Of a stretch of 48,827 nt of DNA, positions 1 through 7,032 are shown piece by piece. The notes below the pieces were generated by a model, which saw only the letters and a list, made by a program, of their open reading frames with translations, made no database searches and was not told the origin of the DNA. The stretch is from Phycisphaerae bacterium (lineage in GTDB: Bacteria > Planctomycetota > Phycisphaerae > Sedimentisphaerales > Anaerobacaceae), in the NCBI GenBank assembly GCA_016782755.1, contig JADHXY010000002.1:1-48827 (forward strand), in the 5' to 3' direction. Positions within the stretch are counted from its first letter, which is position 1, and every line of letters begins with the position of its first letter. The position numbers were made by a program, and so were the translations under genes.

Positions 1-1
1 G

Positions 2-1666
2 GCTTTTACGCTCTGTTTTGCTTTGTTCGGCTCTTTGATTGTTGCGGTTGTAGCGGCACCGGCGTTGTGCACTTATCTGCTTAAAGCGGGCAGACACAAA
101 GAATTCATACTGGTGACAAAACTTAAAAAGTTTTATCGACCATTGCTTATATGGGCAATTAGTAATAGGAAAAAAGTTCTATGGGGTGTCCTTATTGCTT
201 TTGTTTGCAGCATTTCACTTATGCCATTACTCGGTACCGAATTCATCCCAACCCTTGAAGAGGGTTCAATCCTGATTGGCGTTGCTATGGCACCATCGAT
301 TTCACTTGAAAAAGGTGTCGAAGTAATCCAGGTCCTTGAAAAGAAAATCATGGCTTTTGGAGAAGTTGAAGAGGTGATATCTCGCGTAGGCAGGCCCGAG
401 GCAGGTAGCCATCCGCACCCTGTTAACTACGCAGAAATCCACATAGGGTTGAAAGAGCGGGAGAACTGGCCGACTTATAAAAGCAAGAAAGACCTGATTG
501 AAGCTCTGAACAAAACGCTATCGAATTATCCCGGCGTTCAGTTGAATTTCACTCAGCCGATCCAGAACGCCTTTGATGAGTTGCTCAGCGGTATCAAGGC
601 ACAGGTGGCTGTAAAACTTTTCGGTGAAGACCTGGTTGTGCTCAAATCCAAGGCCCAGGAAATCCGTAACTCCATTGACAATATCCCCGGCCTGGTTGAC
701 CTTGCCGTCGAGCAAAGCTTCGGTCAGCCGCAAATCCAGATCATAGCGGACCGCCAGGCGTGTTCTCGATACGGAATAAATGTTAGTGAAATCCTGGAGC
801 TTGTAGAACTGGCTATTGGTGGTGAGGTGATAGATAACATATATCTCAACATTCGCCGTTTTGGAATTCATGTTCGCTATCAGGAACCTTATAGGTCCGA
901 CCCTAAGGTTATCGAAGATTTGCTGGTCCATGCTGAAAATGGAAGTCTCGTGCCATTAAAACAGGTTGCTCAGATTAAAGAAGTAATCGGGCCTATCCAG
1001 ATAAATCGTGAAAAGAATCAACGACGCTGGGTTATCCAGGGCAATGTAAGAGGCAGAGATTTGGGAAGCGTTGTCGCCGATATCAAGAAAAGTATTGCCA
1101 ATAACATCGAACTGCCTCCCGGATATTATGTCGAATATGGCGGACAGTTTGAAAACCAGCAAAGGGCTATGGCTCGCCTTAAAATTATTGTGCCTATGGT
1201 CATCACTGTAGTGTTCCTGATACTGTGCCTGACATTCGGCTCTATAGGTCAGGCCCTGCTTATAATGATAAACGTCCCGTTAGCTTTGATTGGTGGAATA
1301 CTCGGACTTTTCCTTGCCCGAGAGTATTTGTCAGTCCCTGCAGCCATTGGATTTATCGCCCTGTTTGGTATCGCGGTACAAAATGGTATGGTCCTTGTAA
1401 GCTGTATAAATCAACTACGAACAGAGGGCATAGAAATCGAAGAGGCCATAATAACAGGAGCCCTTCAGCGTCTGCGTCCTGTATTAATGACGGCAACAAC
1501 TACGGTACTGGGGCTGTTGCCTCTGCTTTTGTCAAGTGGCATCGGTTCCGAAGTTCAAAGGCCATTAGCTGCTGTAGTTGTATTCGGTTTGATGTCAGCG
1601 ACTTTACTGACACTTTTTGTAATTCCAGCTTTTTACCAATGGTTTGCGATTAAAGTAAATGACTAA
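2..1666 (+). CDS. CusA/CzcA-type heavy-metal RND efflux pump, C-terminal half (5' end outside window)
   Basis: This is the inner-membrane pump subunit of a tripartite metal or cation exporter of the CusA/CzcA (HME-RND) family. The frame is open to the left edge, with seven codons before the first possible TTG at 23, so the gene begins outside the window. About 554 residues are visible against roughly 1,030-1,050 for the family. They cover the end of the first membrane half, the second periplasmic loop (GTEFIPTLEEGSI near its start, then porter-domain text such as GQPQIQIIADR) and the last membrane bundle (VVFLILCLTFGSIGQALL, RLRPVLMTATTTVLGLLPLL, ending LFVIPAFYQWF). The metal specificity cannot be read from this half. 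The small lipoprotein gene follows 23 bases later and is probably co-transcribed. Confidence 0.93.
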   Translation, partial: AFTLCFALFGSLIVAVVAAPALCTYLLKAGRHKEFILVTKLKKFYRPLLIWAISNRKKVLWGVLIAFVCSISLMPLLGTEFIPTLEEGSILIGVAMAPSISLEKGVEVIQVLEKKIMAFGEVEEVISRVGRPEAGSHPHPVNYAEIHIGLKERENWPTYKSKKDLIEALNKTLSNYPGVQLNFTQPIQNAFDELLSGIKAQVAVKLFGEDLVVLKSKAQEIRNSIDNIPGLVDLAVEQSFGQPQIQIIADRQACSRYGINVSEILELVELAIGGEVIDNIYLNIRRFGIHVRYQEPYRSDPKVIEDLLVHAENGSLVPLKQVAQIKEVIGPIQINREKNQRRWVIQGNVRGRDLGSVVADIKKSIANNIELPPGYYVEYGGQFENQQRAMARLKIIVPMVITVVFLILCLTFGSIGQALLIMINVPLALIGGILGLFLAREYLSVPAAIGFIALFGIAVQNGMVLVSCINQLRTEGIEIEEAIITGALQRLRPVLMTATTTVLGLLPLLLSSGIGSEVQRPLAAVVVFGLMSATLLTLFVIPAFYQWFAIKVND

Positions 1667-1689
1667 CAGATTTCTTAGGAGATTGTATT

Positions 1690-2139
1690 ATGAAAAAGAA
1701 AGTATTGAAATCGGTAACAATAATAGTCCTTGGGTTGTAGACTGCCGTTATCTCAGGTTGTGCTACGGACCGAGTAGACCTTGTAGATGCAGGTGTGCTC
1801 AGTTTAGAGCAACATACCACGGGAAAGGTCTACGTCGCCTGGAGCGATGCCTATGAAGATGGAGATGGCTTCGTGGTAACAGGTGTCCTAAGACACCGTG
1901 ACACTGTCGGCTTGCCCATCAAAACACATGTGGATATTACAATACAATCGCCTGATGGAACTATCATAGACGAATCTCGTTCGTCAGATGTCCATGTCTC
2001 CAGACGCATTACAGGTAGAGGCCAAAGCCTGCAACGATTCAGGGTATGTTTCCCCAGTATCCCAGCCGAAGGCTCTAAAGTCAGCATAGTCACACATGGC
2101 GGTTCTCACAACAATACAGAAAATAACGGTAACTCGTAA
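1690..2139 (+). pseudogene. Small lipoprotein interrupted by an in-frame TAG in the signal peptide
   Basis: An AGGAG ribosome binding site (about 1677-1681) precedes ATG 1690. The reading is MKKKVLKSVTIIVLGL, then TAG at 1738-1740, then TAVISGCATD and a continuous frame to 2139. The text on both sides of the stop makes one typical lipoprotein signal: Lys-rich start, hydrophobic core, then a lipobox ending in ISGC with Cys at 1759-1761. The mature part, about 126 residues, has beta-rich text (GKVYVAWSDAYEDGDGFVVTGVLR, VDITIQSPDGTII) and a polar His/Asn tail. I do not recognise the family. Its place after the efflux pump suggests an envelope role linked to metal export. Either the gene is dead through one nonsense change, or a restart at GTG 1795 makes a cytoplasmic form with no signal. 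Confidence 0.75.
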
Positions 2140-2170
2140 AAAAAACTTTTGTGAAGTTATAAATATTATT

Positions 2171-2673
2171 TCACAGCCACTCACCAACCGGTAATTGCTC
2201 TACCGCATGACGCAATACAGGATCGACGTTCGTATACACCTTGTTTGTCAGATTCGGCGATGAATGTTCCAACAACTTCTGTGTCACTGCTGTTGAAACC
2301 CCGTTTTGCGCAAGCAAAGAGCAGAATGTTTTTTGCAGATCATGAAACTTCAAGTCATCCAACCCTGCCTTTTTACAGATATTACGCCATTTCCTATGGT
2401 TGAATTTAGTCTTAAACAATTTCTCATGACCAACATCCAAACTGCAAACATATTTTGAAAGCTCTCTCATTACTTCTACAGATACCGGCCTTGAAGCCAT
2501 GCTCTTTTTAGTTTTCCTGCTGGTAGTTGAGATAGAGTTCTTCTCGAAGTCAATATCGCTGATTTTCAATGAATCAATGTCGCCACGTCTAAGGCCCGTA
2601 CCTAATGCTAACAGGATTCTAACTTTCATCGCCCCGTAAGGCTCTCGATCAAATTTGCATGCATGCCAAAAAT
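2171..2673 (-). pseudogene. Tyrosine recombinase (phage-type integrase), truncated and with a catalytic Arg replaced
   Basis: The frame reads the catalytic domain of a tyrosine recombinase. Box I Arg lies in GTGLRRGDI; box II reads FHDLQKTF where the family has H-x-L-R; the later His is in LLEHSS and the nucleophile Tyr in NKVYTNVDP. The box II Arg is therefore Gln: codon CAA, one G-to-A change from CGA. The longest ATG frame starts at 2629, but the upstream codons in the same frame still read as integrase (HACKFDREPYGAMKV), so homology reaches to about 2665 and then stops in low-complexity purine sequence. The arm-binding and core-binding domains are missing. This is a dead remnant, possibly a mark of an old site-specific insertion at the left side of the accessory region. 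Confidence 0.85.
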
Positions 2674-3060
2674 AGGGAGGGAAAAAAGGGAAAAGTTGTT
2701 AGTTTTTTTGGAATTTTTACGAATTATTTGTGAATTATTTGGAAAAGTTGTGTGTAAATTTGGGGAAAATCAGGGCATACTTGCGTTTTTGATTGATTCT
2801 CGATGAATCGGGATGTCGCTTCGCTTCATTTTGACGGGATTGGTTAGAAATCAGAGGTCAGAAAAAGACAAAAATATTTTGACAGGATGAAGCAGGATTT
2901 TTAAAAGATATATTTCACCACGGAGGCGCAGAGGACACGGAGAAAAAAAGATATCAGAGGTCAGAAAAAGACAAAAATATTTTTATCCCGCCAAGGCGCA
3001 GAGGCGCAAAGTTATTTTTCTCATGTACCGCATGGGCAAAAAATTTGCCCATCCTACCGG
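2674..3060. repeat. Left intergenic repeat cluster
   Basis: There is no convincing gene here; the stretch is a mosaic of repeat modules. AT-rich text with runs like GGAATTTTTACGAATTATT (about 2710-2750) is followed by GAATCGGGATGTCGCTTCG (about 2806-2824). A 31-base direct repeat starting ATCAGAGGTCAGAAAAAG occurs at 2850-2880 and again at 2953-2983. Two 'CGGAGGCGCAGAG'/'CCAAGGCGCAGAGGCGC' units follow, then a hairpin GGGCAAA-aaa-TTTGCCC at 3034-3050 inside a GTAGGATGGGCAAA-type unit. Most modules recur in reverse orientation at 46.4-47.35 kb. Confidence 0.8.
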
Positions 3061-3279
3061 GCTTAGAAATGTGGACAGTTTGTCATCCCCGAAGGAAAAA
3101 AAAGCTGCCACTAAAAAAAACAAACCAAAGCCTCCCATCAGTAATGCTATAAACCATCTTGATAACCAATTCCATTCAATAACAATTCTATCTTGATATG
3201 CTTTAGTAGAGACACTCAACGTGCAAAAAAAAGGTTTATTCCGAGTTCTTTCAGCGAGAGATATAAATTCGCCTATCAT
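2983..3279 (-). CDS. Possible small membrane protein, 3' end formed by repeat sequence
   Basis: This 98-residue frame has a polar N-terminus with KPFFCTLSVSTKAY, then a strong hydrophobic stretch (WFIALLMGGFGLFFLVAAFF, about residues 42-61). From about residue 72 the codons (VGWANFLPMRYM) are the translation of the dispersed repeat module at 2983-3060. A native small membrane protein may therefore have lost its own end when the repeat arrived. The ribosome binding site is weak. No family is recognised. Confidence 0.3.
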   Translation of the reverse strand: MIGEFISLAERTRNKPFFCTLSVSTKAYQDRIVIEWNWLSRWFIALLMGGFGLFFLVAAFFSFGDDKLSTFLSPVGWANFLPMRYMRKITLRLCALAG

Positions 3280-3356
3280 AATTATGCCCTAAACAGTTTA
3301 ATGATTCTTTTCATTTTTGGATTCCAGCGCAAATTTTAATCTGAATCGCAACATTT

Positions 3357-3705
3357 TTATCTGCTCCATAACACCTCGTGGGGTGTTCTATAGTTTGAAC
3401 ATTTTCGAGGTCTATTATTTAGCAAAGCCGCGGCTTTGTCAATCTCTTCCCCGCTGATACGAACTATACGGATCGGCAAAATAACAGCAAAACCCGACAG
3501 ACTTTTCCAACGCCTTAAATCCAGCGAATTCTTTGCCATTGTCAAAGGTCATTGTCTTGCGTTTTGACTTCGGAATAATCGCTGCGTTGTAGCGTTCATA
3601 CTTTCAGCACTTTTGTCATCAGTTTTGCCGACCAGAAGGTAGCGGCTCTTCCGCTCAACATGGGTGGAGACAAACGAGTTTGAGGTAAATTTATAGGCGT
3701 TTAAG
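3357..3705 (-). pseudogene. IS30-family transposase relic (copy 1, frameshifted and deleted)
   Basis: Reading leftward from about 3705, one frame gives THVERKSRYLLVGKTDDKSAES. After a shift of frame it reads IIPKSKRKTMTFDNGKEF and FADPYSSYQRG, which are IS30 DDE-domain blocks, with the second catalytic Asp in TFDNG. At QRG the frame breaks, and the next codons in another frame give GEEIDKAAALLNNRPRKCSN and YRTPHEVLWS to the stop at 3357. The usual segment between SSYQRG and the EEIDKA block, which carries the start of the DDE Glu helix, is missing. At least one frameshift plus one deletion make it non-functional. The bases after the stop resemble those after the second relic at 30.44 kb, so the element's right end is probably near 3300. 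Confidence 0.85.
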
Positions 3706-4329
3706 CATCAAAAGCCCCTTAATTATATCCTCTTTACTAAGATAACATTATTACAACATCACAGACTTTTACGCAACTATTAATCAGGTTGACGATGATT
3801 TTAATCTGTCCATATGGCGATATTATAATTAGTTATGTCAATTAAGACAAGAAGATGTATGCAAGCCATCCCAAAATCCCTAAAAAAGCCATTTATAGTA
3901 CTGAGAATGCTAAAAAATGAAGGTTTTGTGACCAGTTCTAATAAAAAAGCAAAGATCAATAACATTACACCGAGACAACAAAGAGGATTTTATCTCAATT
4001 GTCGACCTTTGCTTACAGGATACACCAAGTACATTCCTGTTGTGCTCCTTTTTTTCGGAACGTTGCCGATGCCAGAATTAAACTGAGAAAACTATATCCA
4101 GTGATTTAGCACAGCCAGAGTATTAGGTACGTAAGGGATGGGGATTTTCTGGTCCAATGAAGAATATGGGCATTGATTTTGATATTGATTTTTCTGAAAA
4201 TTGCTGTAAACTTCAATACAAGTCGAACTTGCATAATTTTATCAATCTTTGTAAATAAACAAGGTATGAATTTTTGAGAAAACAATTACTGTTAAGGTCA
4301 ATAAAATTAAATATGACTGAGATTCTGCC
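3706..4329. other. Gene-poor gap with no recognisable coding content
   Basis: This AT-rich stretch lies between the IS30 relic and the first propeller gene. An 83-codon frame at 3835-4086 (starting MSIKTRRCMQAIPKSLKKPF) has no plausible ribosome binding site and no family I know; it could be debris of another mobile gene. No clear promoter pair was found before the ATG at 4330. Confidence 0.4.
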
Positions 4330-5532
4330 ATGAAGTATGCGAGCAAGATAATCCTTTTAGTTATTGCTTTTGTCATTCTTTTGGCAATGATTTTAGTGAA
4401 AATCTCATCACATAAACCAAGGCATGAAATTAATAAAGAGGCAGTCGTTGATATTCAACGAGAAGGCTTAATAATCGGCAGGAAGAATGTTTGGTCCATG
4501 TTTCATGGAGGGCCGAAATTACAGGGACATACACAAAATGTTTTGTCAGATTCGTTGACGGTTCTTTGGAAATTCAAGACGAATGGTGACATTAAGTCGT
4601 CACCTGTAATCGAAGAAGGCTTGGTTTTTATTGGTTCGTCCGATGCGAATGTCTATGCGATTGACCTGGAAAATGGTAATCAGGTATGGAGTTATAAAAC
4701 CGCCGGTGCTGTCGAGGCAACAGCTTGTGTAGTGGATGGTTCGGTTTTCATAGGCTCGGCAGACAGTTTTCTGTATGCTCTTGATATGAAAACTGGAGGG
4801 CTTAAGTGGAAGTACGAAACCGGAGGGAAAATATTAGGCTCGGCAAACTGGATACGCAGCGATAATGAACAGGATATACAGATAGTTGTTGGAAGTTATG
4901 ATAGTCAATTGTATTGTTTGAATTCGAAAGATGGTAAGGTTGTATGGAGTTACAAAACAGACAGCTATGTTAATGGCACGGCTGCGATCTCTGATGGAAG
5001 AATAGTTTTCGGCGGATGTGACGGGATGATACATGTGGTGTCGGCAAAGGATGGTGCAGGGGTCAGGCAGATAGATGCGGGTGCATATATTGCTGGTGCA
5101 GCGGCTGTTTCTGGGGGCAATGCTTACGTGGGCAACTATGAAAATGCTTTTATAAAAGCGGATATCAAATCGGGGAAGATTTTGTGGAAATATACGGGGT
5201 CCGATGAGCCTTATTTTTCTTCGCCGGCTGTCACAGACGAGCGGGTGGTGTTTGGTGGAAGAGATAATCGAATTCACTGTTTAGAGACAGATAGCGGCAA
5301 CGAAGTGTGGACATTCCAGACGCTGGGAGATGTGGATAGTTCGCCTGCAATTTGTGGGGACAGGGTTGTTGTTGGCTGTGAGGATGGAAGGTTGTATATG
5401 GTGAGCCTTTCAGACGGCAGTAAAGTCTGGTCTTTTGAAATTGGCCAGGCTATCAGTTCATCTCCGGCTGTGGCAGGTGGTTTGGTTGTTGTTGGCTGTG
5501 ATGATGGGTATGTATATGCGTTTGGTCCGTAG
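4330..5532 (+). CDS. Membrane-anchored PQQ-like (BamB-type) beta-propeller protein
   Basis: This 400-residue protein has an uncleaved-looking N-terminal membrane segment (IILLVIAFVILLAMILVKIS, about residues 6-25) and a body of about eight blades. Each blade repeats a pattern such as SSPVIEEGLVFIGSSDANVY then AIDLENGNQVWSYKT. The repeats are regular to the end (DGYVYAFGP), so the propeller looks complete. Blades of this kind are called PQQ-like but are often structural; no PQQ-dehydrogenase active-site set is apparent, and a binding or scaffold role outside the membrane is more likely. It is the first gene of the long + strand run; the glycosyltransferase follows after 8 bases. The Shine-Dalgarno signal is weak (GAG about 9 bases before ATG). 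Confidence 0.85.
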   Translation: MKYASKIILLVIAFVILLAMILVKISSHKPRHEINKEAVVDIQREGLIIGRKNVWSMFHGGPKLQGHTQNVLSDSLTVLWKFKTNGDIKSSPVIEEGLVFIGSSDANVYAIDLENGNQVWSYKTAGAVEATACVVDGSVFIGSADSFLYALDMKTGGLKWKYETGGKILGSANWIRSDNEQDIQIVVGSYDSQLYCLNSKDGKVVWSYKTDSYVNGTAAISDGRIVFGGCDGMIHVVSAKDGAGVRQIDAGAYIAGAAAVSGGNAYVGNYENAFIKADIKSGKILWKYTGSDEPYFSSPAVTDERVVFGGRDNRIHCLETDSGNEVWTFQTLGDVDSSPAICGDRVVVGCEDGRLYMVSLSDGSKVWSFEIGQAISSSPAVAGGLVVVGCDDGYVYAFGP

Positions 5533-5540
5533 GGATAGAT

Positions 5541-6347
5541 ATGAGTGATTTTATGAGAATAGCTCAAATATTACCTGGTGTGGGAGATACATCTACATGC
5601 GTGAACTGTTTGCGAGACGCCGCTTTGCTTCGGGAATTTCGCAAACTTGGCCATGAAGTTCGGGTTGTCCCGTTGTATTTACCGTTTCGCCCTGAGGGGC
5701 AGGAACCGGCTGGTCAGGCCCTGTTTTTTTTTGGCGGGATAAATGTGTATTTGCAACAAAAATCAGTTATTTTTCGAAAAACTCCTCGCTGGCTTGACCG
5801 TATTTTTGATAATCAAAAACTTTTGGAATGGGCAAGCCGTAAATTTCAGATGGTCAATGCACAGGTTTTAGGCCAAACAACAGTATCAATGCTAAAAGGT
5901 CGGGATGGCTATCAAGTTAAAGAGTTTGACCGTCTGATTAGCTGGCTTAATAAAAAAGAGAATAGACCAGATGTTGTATGTTTGTCAAATGTGTTGTTAG
6001 CTGGGCTGGCAAAACCTCTTAAGCAGACAATCGGAGTGCCCGTTGTATGTTTGCTGCAGGATGAAGATAAATTTCTGAATGAACTTTCGCCGCCATATAG
6101 TCAGCAGGGATGGAATATTCTTGCCGACTGTGTTTGTGAGATCGATGGTTTTATTGCAGTTGGCGAACATTATGCAGATGTTATGAAAAAGAGGCTGGCA
6201 ATCGGACAGGAAAAAATGCATGTTGTTTGCGGTGGTGAGATAGTAGCTCAAAAAGGTGCGACCTGTAATATTGACAATCTCGCAGAGAAAATAGCATCTG
6301 TATTTACAATGATTTTGGAAAATTTTTCTGAGGGCGATCATGCTTGA
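5541..6347 (+). CDS. GT4-like glycosyltransferase, N-terminal domain only
   Basis: The start reads MRIAQILPGVGDTSTCVNCL then RDAALLREFRKLGHEVRVVP, the N-terminal Rossmann opening of a GT4 subgroup with a Cys-x-x-Cys-Leu-Arg-Asp-Ala signature. Later blocks (RPDVVCLSNVLLAGLAKPL, VPVVCLLQDEDKFL, DGFIAVGEHYADVMKKRL) also fit the N-domain and the linker. The protein ends at 268 residues, whereas GT4 enzymes are usually near 380-420; the C-terminal nucleotide-sugar-binding domain with its E-x7-E motif is absent. After VVCGGE only about 38 unrelated residues remain. It may be an in-frame deletion product without transferase activity, or a subunit reused for binding. Start 5541 has AGGGATAG before it; ATG 5553 is also possible. 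The stop overlaps the ABC ATPase start by 8 bases. Confidence 0.75.
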   Translation: MSDFMRIAQILPGVGDTSTCVNCLRDAALLREFRKLGHEVRVVPLYLPFRPEGQEPAGQALFFFGGINVYLQQKSVIFRKTPRWLDRIFDNQKLLEWASRKFQMVNAQVLGQTTVSMLKGRDGYQVKEFDRLISWLNKKENRPDVVCLSNVLLAGLAKPLKQTIGVPVVCLLQDEDKFLNELSPPYSQQGWNILADCVCEIDGFIAVGEHYADVMKKRLAIGQEKMHVVCGGEIVAQKGATCNIDNLAEKIASVFTMILENFSEGDHA

Positions 6348-7032
6348 ACTGATAAATATCAGGAAGGAATATCGATCACCAGTAGAAGATCGAAGTGTCG
6401 TTGTTTTGAACGATATAAGTCTAAAAGTCAGCGAGGGACAATCTTTGGCAATAGTAGGGCCATCTGGTAGTGGAAAAAGTACACTGCTTAATATCATTGG
6501 AACGCTTGACAGGCCCACTGCCGGGCGGGTGCTTTTCGATGATACGGACCTGGCAAAACTTGATGACCGTCAGCTTGCAAAAATGCGCAATGAGCAGATA
6601 GGATTTATTTTTCAGCTGCACCATCTTCTGCCGCAATGCAGTGTGCTTGAGAATGTGTTGATACCTACGCTTGTAGTGAAAAAAGCGACTTCCAGAAAAG
6701 CATTTGAGCAAAGGGCTGTTGGTTTGCTTGAACGTGTTGGTCTAAAAGATTTGCTGTATCACAGGCCGGCAGAGCTTTCGGCAGGCCAGAGGCAGCGGGT
6801 AGCAGTTGTCAGGGCTTTAATAAATAAGCCTAAATTGCTGCTGGCCGACGAGCCGACTGGGTCGCTTGATGCTGAGGCTTCAGAGACAATAGCACAATTA
6901 CTGGTAGAATTAAACAAAAGCGAAAATGTAACGTTGCTTGTTGTAACACATTCGAGCAGACTTGCTGAGTGTATGAGCCAGGTATTAGCGATCGAAGAAG
7001 GTAAACTTGTTAATAGGAAAAACCAAGAGTGA
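6340..7032 (+). CDS. ABC transporter ATP-binding protein (LolD/MacB type)
   Basis: This is a complete 230-residue ATPase of the family that powers FtsX-type permeases (LolD, MacB, FtsE). It shows Walker A GPSGSGKST (about residues 40-48), the Q-loop region FIFQLHHLLPQCSVLENV, signature LSAGQRQRVAV, Walker B LLLADEPTGSLD and the switch His in VVTHSS. The text IGFIFQLHHLLP is typical of LolD-like proteins. The last four bases overlap the GTG start of the permease (GTGA), implying coupled translation. The pair probably moves lipoproteins or other envelope molecules, or acts by mechanotransmission. No periplasmic adaptor gene lies beside it. Confidence 0.93.
   Translation: MLELINIRKEYRSPVEDRSVVVLNDISLKVSEGQSLAIVGPSGSGKSTLLNIIGTLDRPTAGRVLFDDTDLAKLDDRQLAKMRNEQIGFIFQLHHLLPQCSVLENVLIPTLVVKKATSRKAFEQRAVGLLERVGLKDLLYHRPAELSAGQRQRVAVVRALINKPKLLLADEPTGSLDAEASETIAQLLVELNKSENVTLLVVTHSSRLAECMSQVLAIEEGKLVNRKNQE

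Noticed and set aside
1225-1653. 142-codon + strand frame in the efflux pump
   Set aside because: It is an out-of-frame shadow of conserved RND membrane segments with Arg/Ser/Cys-rich nonsense composition.
3835-4086. 83-codon frame in the gap before the first propeller gene
   Set aside because: It has no ribosome binding site and no recognisable family; it may be debris of a mobile gene but I cannot show it.
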